From Trebouxia sp. TZW2008 (taxonomy: Eukaryota; Chlorophyta; Trebouxiophyceae; Trebouxiales; Trebouxiaceae), in contig BDIU01000064.1 in the NCBI GenBank assembly GCA_002118135.1, positions 1-64,000 of the forward strand: DNA of 64,000 bases, given 5' to 3'. Positions within the stretch are counted from its first letter, which is position 1; each line of letters begins with the position of its first letter. A program made the translations under genes and the position numbers. A model generated the notes under the pieces. The model searched no databases. It saw only the letters and a program-made list of their open reading frames with translations, and was not told the origin of the DNA. Positions 45,126 to 55,244 of the stretch are shown piece after piece.

Positions 45126-48100
45126 ATGAACGCTGCTGCACACAAAGCTGCAACGTGCCTGTTGGCAGCCAAGCATTGTCGACCGGCTGGACAGCAGAAG
45201 TCCGCTGCAAAACGCGCAGGTACGCGTTAATGTCCAGAACTGTACGTCTGCCGTGCTGCGCTTTGCAAAGGACATAGAGTGAGGTTCCCACGCTGTCAAC
45301 ACATGCAGGTTCCAGAAGGCTATGCAGCACGGTTTCCGCCTCACCAGGTCCCTCTGACAAAGACCGCAAGTCTCAGGAGCTGCAGGCTAAAGCTAGGCTG
45401 CTGCGACGACAACAGGAAAAGCTTGCCAGGCAACTTGCAGAGCTCGACAAAGAGTCACAAGAGTTGTCAGACCAAGACCAGAAGCTTGTCAAGGCTGAGC
45501 TGACTGGTCAGGTGAGGGCTCGATTCTCCTCAGGCGTTGTCCATGCTATGGCTTGTGGAGCCAAGCTCCTGCAAGCTGTAAAGCCGCTGCCACCAAGTTC
45601 CTGCATATTCAGCATCAGACGCACTCCTGCTGCCATAGTACCCATGGATTTTGTCCTGCTGTGACAGGACACAGCAGCATCCCCAAACCAAGACTTACCA
45701 GATCCGATCAAAAAGCTACTGAACAGTGCTGGCGTTCTTGATGCTGTGCCCTGGGATGGGCCAGCCACAGGCACTGAGCCTGTTGACACCTACTTTGCCG
45801 CCCCGGAAGGCCGGCAGGACTACGACTTGGATTATGACGCCAGTGATTTGGATGAAATCTTTGAGGGACCTGAACCTCCGCCGGACCTTCAGGTCGGCGA
45901 ACATGTCTGAACTTTTCTGTGCAACATGCTTGTACAGTACCTTCTCTTTGTAAGGACACTCAATGTAAAGACGCTCTTGTTGTAAGGACATTGCAATTGG
46001 TCACCAGTCACTGCATTCTGACTGCAGTGGTACCTCTGAGTAAGGATGCTTTTGTGTATGGACAAGCTTCTTGGGTACCAGCGCAGCCGTAACACAGAGA
46101 GATTACTGTAGCATGCCAACACCAGTGGGAAGGCAGCTTGAAGGGCCAACTAGTCCTCATGCATTCCATGTAGGAGTGCATGTCACGATGGCATTGTTGA
46201 GTACAGCAGAGGGAGCAGATTGCTTCAGCAGTCTGCACTGTTCCATGCCGACTTGGGAAGGCTCAAGGCTCTGTCAATGACACCAGACGGCATAGTCCCT
46301 TCCATATATCATATGATGACAACATTGAATATGTGTGCCATTTTGGAACACGACACTGCTCAACACTGTTCTGTTCAGCCTTAGTGTCAATCCTGGAGCA
46401 GCACACCTTTGTCAGTGAAACAAAGCTGCTGTTGACAGCGTTTGCACCTACAGAGCATGGTCTATCCTGATTGATTCAGCACTGAGAGTGCTTCTGATGA
46501 TGATCAAGGCTTTTGAAAGGATAGGCTCAATGATGATGACTGGCACAAAGCTGCTGTTGATATCATGTGTGTCTGCAGGTCTTGATGGTCCAGTCAGCCC
46601 AAGGTTTGAAACGCTACTTTGCACTTCCACTTTCATGCAGTGCATATGGCCAATGAGATTTACCGAGACCCAGATAAATGTCTCTGATGATGCAGAAGGG
46701 TTTTCAGAGGATGAGCAGCACTTTGAGCCTGGGAAGGGAGTCGAGCACTTGTTGTTCTGGACTTCTCAGGACGCATATCACCATGGGAGCTGAACATTTT
46801 GATCAATGCATGGCCTGATTCAAAGCCACAGATGAGCGGGCTTGTGATCTGCAGGACTTGGTTTACCCAGACCCAGAATGCGTCTCTGATGATGAAGAAG
46901 GCTTTCCAGAGGAAACGAGCACTTTGAGCCCAGGGATTGAGTGGAGGAAATGCTGTTCTGGTTTGGTCAGGATGCATGTCACCATGCGAGCTTAACATCT
47001 TGATCAGCGTACAGTCTGCCATGGATAAGGTGGCTTGTGATCTGCAGGATTTGGTTTGCCCAGACCCAGAGCGGTCCAGCACTGAAGACGTTTCACATGA
47101 TGAAGCAGGCTTCCTACAGGATGAGGATCACTTTGAGCCCGGGGAGGGAGTGGAGGAAATGCTGTTCTGGTTGTTTCAGGATGCATATCACTGTGCGAGC
47201 TTAACATCTTGATCAGCGCATGGTCTGACTCAAAACCACGGTTGAGCAGGCTTGTGTCCGCAGGGTTTGGTTTACCCAGACCCGGATGATGTCTCTGATG
47301 ATGAGGAAGGCTTTCCAGAGGACAATGAGCACTTTGAGCCTGGGGAGGGAGTGGAGGAAATGCTGAAGATGCTGGAAGAGGGCGGAACCCTACCTGACAT
47401 TGAGGGACTCATTGCTGCTGAAGACCCAAAGGTATGCCTTATGCAGTCACTGCTGCAGCGCACAGTGGCAGCATTGGATGTTGTGCTGGATACTACCCCT
47501 ATACCCTTATACCCCTATACCCCTCTACCCCAGAGGGGGATTGGATACTACCCCTATACCCCTATACCCCTTTGGGACCCTCGCAGACAATATGGTTGCC
47601 TGCGAGACAATATGGTTGCCTCAAATGCAGCGCGGCCTTGCAGCACCCTGTGCAGTCCCAGCCCCAAGGTCTGCATCATGCAGCGCAAGTGACAGCTGTG
47701 GACAGTATGCACATGCGCACATGCACAGCATGACAGCCCTGAGTGCATGCAGCCTGACACTGAGGGGCTTGTTGCTGCTCAAGACGCAATGGTCTGCCTC
47801 ATACAGCACCAACATGCTTTTTATGTGCAGATTGGTGTAGATATACAATGCACAGGCAGAGAGTACGGCTGCATTCACCACATGTTTGAGTGACAGTTTC
47901 AGTGACAGTTTCAGTGACAGTTGCGAGCGGCATGCACATGCAGATGGTATGACTGCACCAAAAGCAGGCAGCTCAAACCACCATAAAGCATCAACAGCAC
48001 CTTTGATGGTGCCAACACCACTTGCCCAGCAACTTGGCTCAATCTGTTGCAGGAGTTCCAGCAGCGTGTTCAGAAGCTAGTGGACCGATATGAAGATCGC

Positions 48101-51100
48101 TTCCGCAAAAAGAAGGACCAAAAGGTATGCAATGGCAGAATTTGTGCATCAACTGCTGTTGCGACTGCACATCCCAGGTTGAAACTTGGTCTTGTCACAG
48201 CAATTGATAAGGCTTTGCGGCCTAGTGGATCCTGCTGGCGTCATGCTGCATCATGAGTAATGTGCTGCAAGCACATCCTGCGCGTAAGTCTCATTGACAC
48301 CTTTGTTCCTGACCCTTTCACATCAAGCAGGTGCATGCAATGCATCTGTTCTGGACAATTTCATCTCTCAAGGGCAAACAGCTGCACGCAATCAATAATC
48401 TCTGAGTCACTCTGTCTACCAATGGTGAGCAGCTCTGTGCAATGCACAAGGCTGGGATGTTGCTTTGTATCAAGGGCATTCTGTCAATGCAGCTGAGCAC
48501 AGAGGAAGTGAGGAAGATGGAGGAGGAGGAGGCATGGGAGTCCACTGATCATGTGCCCATCATTGATGAGGATATCACAGAGGCATGCTTCTTCTTCTGA
48601 CATATCTGCACCGCTTTTACTACAAAGCACTGTGCTTGCAACATTTATGCAATCACACCTGTGCAAATCACAGGCTTAAGTGCTTACAGAAATGTATGTC
48701 TGTATGCTTGATGGCATCTATAGTTCAGCATTGCAGCAGTGCCTTGAGGACTGCCTTGTTACTACACACACATATATCGTATATACACGTATCACAGTAT
48801 GTTCTGACCATGCCATCCTTTGGAATGCAACTTGATGATGAGGCCAGCTGTAGCGCTTTTCACATTTCTTTCATCAGCAGTATGACACGACGCAGCACTG
48901 CTGCTATCTGCTCCCTGTTGCAGCGTCGAGTGTGGTGTCAACCACAAACTCTGACACACTGCTGTGCAACAAGCGGGGACATTACTAGCCATCCCAGGGC
49001 CCATTCAGCAGCATTACAACATCCTGCCAAAAAGGCAGCATTGGCGCACATAGTCAAGACGCTACACACACTGTAGTTCACCAGTTGTGACATTTTGATA
49101 TTCAACAGGTGAGGCCAGCACCAGCGGTTCCAGAGCCCATTCAGCAGCAAAACACTGCCCTGCAACACTGCTGCTACCTGTCAGCTGATTGCCAGTGCTA
49201 GTGCACATTCTGACGCCTCGGTGTGCAACAGGTGAGCCCAGCACCAGCGCTTCCAGAGCCCATCCAGCAGCAGTATGATACTCTGCAGCACTGTTGCTAC
49301 CTGCCAAGGAGGGCACATCTCAGCAGCAAGCCTGATTAGCCTGTGCAGGCCCTGGCGTCCACTAGATTGGTAGACTTGCAGGATGTTTTGGTCTGCCAAT
49401 GTTGACTTGTGTGCGTGCAACAGGTGAGGCCAGCACCAGCACTTCCAGAGCCCATCCAGCAGCAGTATGACACCCTGCAGCACTGCTGCTACCTGCTAAG
49501 GAGGGCCCACCTGAGTGGCAAGCCAGATGAGCCTGTGCAGGCCCTGGCGTCCACTAAATTGGTAGACTTGCAGGATGTTTTGGTGTGCTGATGTTGACTT
49601 GACTGCGTGCAACAGGTGAGGCCAACACCAGCGCTTCCAGAGCCCATCCAGCAGCAGTATGACACCCTACAGCACTGCTGCTATCTGCTGCGGAGGGCCC
49701 ACCTGAGCGGCAAGCCAGATGAGCCTGTGAAAGCTTTGGCGTCCGCTGGATTGGTGGACATGAAGAAAGTGCAGTTTGACGACCCCATGATTTGCTCCAT
49801 AGGCATTCAACCCTGGCTGAAGTACATGGAGGTACAATCTCCCGCCCCCCTGTTGTCATGTCTTGTGGTGACTGATTGAAACAGGACTCGTTGCGCTGAC
49901 TTTGGCTGTCAATCAGTCAGCATTGAGTTCCATTGTGAGCGTTTAGCACATGCTGCGATGAGCTCTCTTTCCCCTCCTTTCCTTTCGGCGCTGCCGTTCT
50001 AACAATCGTCTCCAAAGGGCTGTGACTTCTGTGGCAAGCGACTGCCACTGTGCTTGCTGTATAGCCTTTGTTGAATATCTCTGCACCCGCCCTCTTTTAT
50101 ACAGGGCACAATCGCCAATGCAACCCGATCCAGCGCTGTGACTGCAAGGCTGTCAATGCTGCAGGCTTTGAAGGTGGCTGGTGCTTGGACTCAGGCAGAG
50201 CATGTCTGGGCAGAGGTCTCTGACGACAGGTCAGTCAACAGTCTGACAGCTGGCTGCATGCATGCTCTGTTTGCGGCTGAAGTGTCTGACAGCTGACTGC
50301 ATGCATGCCCTTTTGGGCAGCTGAAGCGTCTGACAGATGGCTGCATGTCTGCACTGTTTGGTGCCTGGATTGTCCGGCAATTTGCTGCATGCATGCACTT
50401 GTTGGCGGCTGAAGTCTGACAGCTGACTGCATGCACGCCCTTTTGGGCAGCTGAAGCGTCTGACAGATGGCTGCATGCATGCACTTTTTGAGTGCCCGAT
50501 TGTCTGGCAATTGGCTGCATGCACGCACTTGTTTGCGGCTGAAGTGTCTGGCAATTGGCTGCATGCATGCACTGTTTGGTGCCTGGATTGTCTGGCAATT
50601 GGCTGCATGCATGCACTTGTTGGCGGCTGAAGTGTCTGACAGCTGAATGCGTGCATGCACTGTTTGGTGCCTGGTTTACTCCACAGCTTGCTGCGAGCAG
50701 GCAATGTTTGGCATCTTGAAAGTGCCTCCGGAACATCGTGGACCATTGTTGCCGACATTAGTCTGGTAGGCATCAAACAGGCGCTGCATGCATGCGGCTA
50801 TACAGTGAATGCAGGGTCAACACCACAGTATTTGCTCACATATTACTGTTTCACTATCATTGATGTTGCTCATTGCACTTGGTTCAGACAGCTGTTTCAA
50901 CTGCAAGACCCCCTCATGCCAAGACGTGAGTTTTGGAGTGTTTCCATGTAATCACTTCACAGAGTAAAGGGGGCTATATTTCAACACTATGCAAGCCTCG
51001 TTGCCTACATGGTTTGCTGCATGAGTCATGACCCAATCTTTTTGACAAAGCTTTAATGTCTAGTCAAGTGCTTGCAGCTGCTGTCATTTGCTGGGTTTAT

Positions 51101-54100
51101 CTATTTTCAAACAGCTGACTTGACACAGAAGTGTGTGTGCCAGGCTTGACTGGTGTGAAATGGTATGCAGGCCAAATCCAGAGTACACTGTGTATGTGGA
51201 CCAGTTTGTGAACCTACCGTACCCCAAGTGGTATTACCGCTTCCTTACAGACAATGCTGACCATTATGGTGCACGCTTGAGATCAGGTAACACGTGTCAT
51301 TGCTGTTCTTTACAGGAAGTGCAAAACAGGCCAGACTGACAAAACATCCATTTAACACCCGAGCTAGAACATCGTATGCCAGGTGCTAACTAATACGCTG
51401 TTCGTATAATCTAGCTCAGGTGCTAAATAGTGCCATGTACTTACAATATTTTGTGTATTTTAGCTCAGGTGCTAACTAATGTCTTGAACATATGGCTCAG
51501 GTGCAGGATCATGTGTTATAATGTACATATAGTGTATTGTCGTCAATGATGATGTCCCTATGTTGCTTACAGGGTGATATTGCTTGCAAGTTGCTGTTAC
51601 GTAAGCTGCTGTTGCTGAAGCTGCTCTCGCTTTTACACTTGGTAATGCAGCACTGTGTTGCTGCCACAGCTGTGGGATCATGACAGCATAAGTTGTCATT
51701 GCTTTTGCTGCATTGACTCACCACTTGTTGCAAGATGCAGCAGTTGAATCAGGGCGCAGATATGGCTGTTGCCGTGGTTGCTTTGTGCCTGTGCTACCTT
51801 TGTGTGCAAGCCTGACTTACTGCTGCTGCTGTGATGCTGCTGCAAGTGAGCATTGAGTCATAGCCATCAAAATAGGGCTCTACACCCCCACTTCCCCTGG
51901 CGGGGGAGCTGGGTGCGCGCGCCCTGCGGCCCACACAAAATTGCCTCAATATCAGTGCATCACTAGTGTTGCCCACACATATTGCCTTGCACTCTCCACA
52001 AAGTTGTGCACCTAATGCGGGCAGCCCCCGAGTTTTCAGAGCTGCTGTAGACCCTGTGAAGTGCCATGCTGTCAGTGACCACAATGCTGCAGCTCAGACG
52101 ATTTGTCTGCTTACTGCCAGAAAGTGCACTCACGCATCGAGCAGTGTTTCTCATACGACTTGGGCAACACATTCCTAGCTTTTGTGCTGGCACATATCAC
52201 AATAAGTCGTGTGCACACCTTCAGGCGAACCAATAAGCCTGCTGTATGGCCTAAAGAAACAGATGGAGGCATGCCTATTACCTACCTCGCATTTGCGCGA
52301 GCACAGGTGTCAAGTCAAATCAACAAACATGTCACAACGAGCGCTGCTGCCATCATCACCATCATGGTCGCGATTACTGCTTCTCATGGTCTTTTGTGCT
52401 GGTGGCAGGGCTTATAGATGAAATCGAGATGGACGCAATCATGGCAGTCCATGAAAGCTGCCCTAAGGACCCCTCAATTCCTGTCCAATCCTTTGACCCG
52501 CCACCTCCCACCAAGAAGTTCTGGTTTGAGAACATTGGACCCAACGCCATCTTCAATACCAACGAGGCAGGGGAGAATGATCACAATGAAAGATATGCAC
52601 GTTTTGCCGCCAGTGAAGCTAACTTTGACCCTGATGGAGCGGTGATTCTCTCAGATCAGGAAATCTATCGGCGGCTTGCAATGGCAACACATGATCCTGA
52701 CACAGACAACGCCTCTGTCTTGGGTGCTGCTGATAGTGCTCAGACTGAGGCAACTGCCAATGCAAGCGCAGCAGCCGAGAAGGGTCCAGCAGATGCATCA
52801 CAAGGCGACCCTCGGGGTAGTGCTCGCTTGCGGGTGGCTGTCAGGATAGCGGCGGCCGAGACACGGAGCAAGGCTAAGCCTAGTGAAACGGTCAACAGGG
52901 CCGGCGAAGTGGTCACAAAGCCCAAGAGCAACATGCTGGGGCGCCTCAGGGGCTTACAGCACCATGCTGTGTATGATAAGAAGATCCAGAAAACAATGCG
53001 CGACGTGGTGAAAAACAAGAGGTACACTGGGAGCTCATTGTATCTAGGGACTGAACATGGGCTTGTCCCAAGGGTGTTGCTTGCTGATGACATTCCCAAG
53101 AAGGCTGAAGAAGATGCTCAGGAAGCCAGGGAGCAAGAAGTCAAAGCAGCACAGGATGCAAAGAACGCTCCCAGCAGCAGTGAAGAAGAGGGATGGTTTG
53201 TCGGCAGCAATGAAGAACGGGGACCTGGCCTCAGAATGCGAGCGGCTCAGCGCCGAAAGCGCTACAGCTTGAAGAGCAAGATCATGGTTGGTGCAGCAGC
53301 TAGGCAAACAGCACGAGCAGATGACAAGCCAACATCTGGTGCATCAACTGAGCAGCCAGCACAAGCAGGTGACCAGGCAATGTCTGGTGCATCAGCTAAA
53401 CAGACAGCACAAGCAATTGACAAGGCTACAGCGACTCCTTACGACAGCAAACCCCTGCCAGGCATTGATTTGCTAGCCCAGTTTGCCTCTACACATCAGA
53501 GCAGCACAGACAACAAGGAGATGTCAAGTGTATCAGCTAAGCAGACAGCACAAGCAGCTGATAAAGTGGTATCTGGTGCATCAGCTGAGCAGACAGCACA
53601 AGCAGGTGACAAGGATGTACAGACCCCTGGTGACAAGAGTCCCCTGCCAGGCATCGATCTGCTAGCCCAGTTTGGCACTTCAAAGCAGAGCAGCGCAGAC
53701 AACTCAGCTGACACTGCTGCCTCTTCAGAGGCTCAAGCAACCAGCAGCAAAGACACAGTCCCTGAGCTGCCAAACATTGACCTGCTGGCCCAATTTGGCA
53801 GTCCACAACAGCAGTCTAGTCAGGTTTCAGCAGACTTCAAACAGACTCAAGCAAGTAGCAGCACAGAGGATGATGACGAGTATGGCCCAGCCTTCTTGCC
53901 AAGCCTAGACCTGCTGAGTCAGTTTGGCGATGCACAACAGCAGTCTGGTCAGGGATCACCAGACACCATCGCTCCCACACAGCCTCAAGCAAGCAACAGC
54001 ACAGAGGATGATGATGATTACGGCCCTGCCTTCCTGCCAAGCCTTGACCTGCTGAGTCAGTTTGGTGGGTCTCAATCAGATGCTGCTGCAAACCCATCAG

Positions 54101-54780
54101 CTGCCATTGAAACTACCAATGCAAAGCCTGAAGATGGTGATAGCCAAGACTCAGCCCCTGCTGTCGGCCTTCTCTCAGGTCTTGACCAACTTGCTCAGTT
54201 TGGAAGCAGACAGAGTACGACTCAAGATGCCCTAACAAGTAAACCTGATGCTGAGCTCAAAGCGAGCACTGGATCAGGGATGAATGAGGAGACTCAGATG
54301 AGTACTGAGGATGCAGCAACAAGTGCGCCAAATGCTGAGCCGAAAGCAAGCCCCAAGTCTGGGACAAACGCAGGCTCAAGGAAAAGCAAATCTGAATCAT
54401 CTGCCAAACCTCAGGCAGGTGCTAGTACAAATGAACATGGCAAGTCAGAGTATGACAGTGAACGGAACAGGTATGAACAAATGAAGCTGAAGGGCTTTGC
54501 CAATGACAAATTTTACGGTGCCCCAACTGTGAACCTAGATGGTGCTCAAGTGCTGACGCCAGATGGTTGGCAACGGGTCACCCCAGGAAGCAAACCTGGA
54601 AAAGCTTGGGAGAAAGGCAACTGCATGACACTTAGCATCAGCACAGTGTACGAGCTCAATGCAGTTTCAGGCAAAATTGTTCGTGTCACATCTGGTTGGA
54701 GCACCGTAAATGCTCGTGCATGGACACTGCAAAATGTGGTGGACCTGTGGATTCAGTGTGCTAAGCTTGGTGATTTGTAA
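45126..54780 (+). CDS. Large unrecognised protein with plastid-type leader, coiled coil and repeated DLLAQFG motif, multi-exon
   Basis: Exon 1 (45126-45219) begins MNAAAHKAATCLLAAKHCRP, rich in Ala, Lys, Arg and Ser without acids, like a plastid transit peptide. Exon 2 (45309-45511) is a coiled coil (RLLRRQQEKLARQLAELDKE). Exon 3 (45668-45892) is acidic (DYDLDYDASDLDEIFEGPEP). Later exons: FPEDNEHFEPGEGVEEMLKM (about 47265-47430), RVQKLVDRYEDRFRKKKDQK (about 48054-48123), EEVRKMEEEEAWESTD (about 48492-48585), ALPEPIQQQYDTLQHCCYLL (about 49617-49830), AVTARLSMLQALKVAGAW (about 50106-50230), AGNVWHLESASGTSWTIVAD (about 50690), YVDQFVNLPYPKWYYRFL (about 51171-51285), YCQKVHSRIEQCFSYDLG (about 52100) and a 2.35-kb last exon (about 52418-54780). 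That exon has six copies of a DLLAQFG-type motif in disordered sequence and a folded-looking C-terminus (YGAPTVNLDGAQVLTPDGW). Phases agree where checked. It could still be two adjacent genes. Confidence 0.6.
46655..47430 (+). repeat. Four copies of an acidic exon (DDEEGFPEDNEHFEPG)
   Basis: Units of about 190-215 bp start near 46655, 46850, 47043 and 47262. Each has TTTACCCAGACCC (or variant), TCTGATGATGAxGAAGGC and CACTTTGAGCCxGGG. Only the last keeps an open frame to a good donor (AAG-GTATGC). The others have indels (46905, 47090) or run into spacer. The spacers GAGCTTAACATCTTGATCAGCG are repeated too. Confidence 0.88.
47490..47575. repeat. CCCCTATA simple repeat with a palindromic centre
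   Basis: ACCCCTAT-type units occur about eight times, split by CTACCCCAGAGGGGGATTGG. The repeat is intronic. It is not a canonical telomere repeat. Confidence 0.8.
48870..49830 (+). repeat. Six copies of an exon start (PIQQQYDTLQHCCYLL)
   Basis: CAGCAGTATGACACxxxGCAGCACTGCTGCTA-type blocks occur near 48877, 49005, 49140, 49260, 49456 and 49650. The last four are preceded by CAACAGGTGAGxCCAGCACCAGC, an acceptor plus VRPAPALPEPI. The last copy continues into the longest open exon with donor at about 49831. The fifth stays open for about 45 codons and then stops; the first two are badly decayed. Confidence 0.88.
50231..50690. repeat. Minisatellite of about eight 55-bp units
   Basis: Units share TGTCTGACAGCTGGCTGCATGC followed by ATGCACT(G/T)TTTGG and GCTGAAG. 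Alternate units replace the CTGACAG block with CTGGCAATTGGCTG, giving a higher-order pattern. It lies in an intron of the plus-strand gene, and the long minus-strand frames across it are artefacts of the repeat. TGCATGCATGC blocks are self-complementary. Confidence 0.85.
53455..54225 (+). repeat. Six-fold repeated DLLAQFG motif in the last exon of the plastid-type gene
   Basis: The encoded motifs are PGIDLLAQFAS (53457), PGIDLLAQFGT (53648), PNIDLLAQFGS (53770), PSLDLLSQFGD (53900), PSLDLLSQFGG (54040) and SGLDQLAQFGS (54177). Spacing is about 40-63 codons. The linkers are Ala/Ser/Thr/Gln-rich upstream and acidic (EDDDEYGP) around copies 4 and 5. The conserved hydrophobic core in disordered sequence is what a multivalent binding motif looks like. 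Confidence 0.85.
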
Positions 54781-55244
54781 AAGTGTCACTGTTTAGTTAT
54801 GTCTTTGATTACTTGTCAATTTGCTTCTTTCATTGTGTGTTGGACATAAAAGTCATTATTTGGATTTTTTTTGTTTCTTTCATTGGTTGTCTGTTTTGTT
54901 GTTTGCAGAACAATGTTCGCGGGATATGGCACCAGTGTAAGACGGCATCTGTACGAAGAATCGTGGACGATGTTGTCAATGTTACAGTGTGATGCCATGA
55001 AAAGGACATGTCAAGCGGCAGAAACTTGAATAACAAAGCGTGCTTCAGCACCACGGAAATCGATTGCATGTGCTTGGCCCTCTCTTCTGGAGTGCAGTGA
55101 CTGTCAATGATATACATAACTAACGAAGCTAGTCAAGCTAGAAAAGTTCTGGCAAATAAAAGCTAGACTGACTTGTACACGATGGAACCTGCAGTAGAAA
55201 CAGCAATCAAAATGAAATTGCATGACAAGCAGATTTGTTTTGGG
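54781..55244. other. Convergent 3' ends of two genes
   Basis: A T-rich stretch follows the plus-strand stop. TGTAA occurs near 54936 (plus strand) and TTACA near 54984 (TGTAA for the minus-strand gene). A hydrophobic 69-codon frame at 54783-54992 is explained by T-richness. Confidence 0.45.

Noticed and set aside
47490..47575. Internal telomere repeat
   Set aside because: The unit is CCCCTATA-like, not CCCTAAA or CCCTAAAA, and is short and intronic.
50231..50690. CRISPR-like array
   Set aside because: Units are contiguous and similar throughout, with no unique spacers; the context is eukaryotic.
50191..50776. Three long overlapping minus-strand frames (about 140-180 codons)
   Set aside because: They are translations of the 55-bp minisatellite in different phases; the unit repeats the same Cys/Ala-rich words, and the region is an intron of the plus-strand gene.
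54783..54992. Hydrophobic plus-strand frame resembling a membrane protein
   Set aside because: It lies in a T-rich 3' region directly after a stop codon and has no homology; T-rich DNA gives hydrophobic codons.
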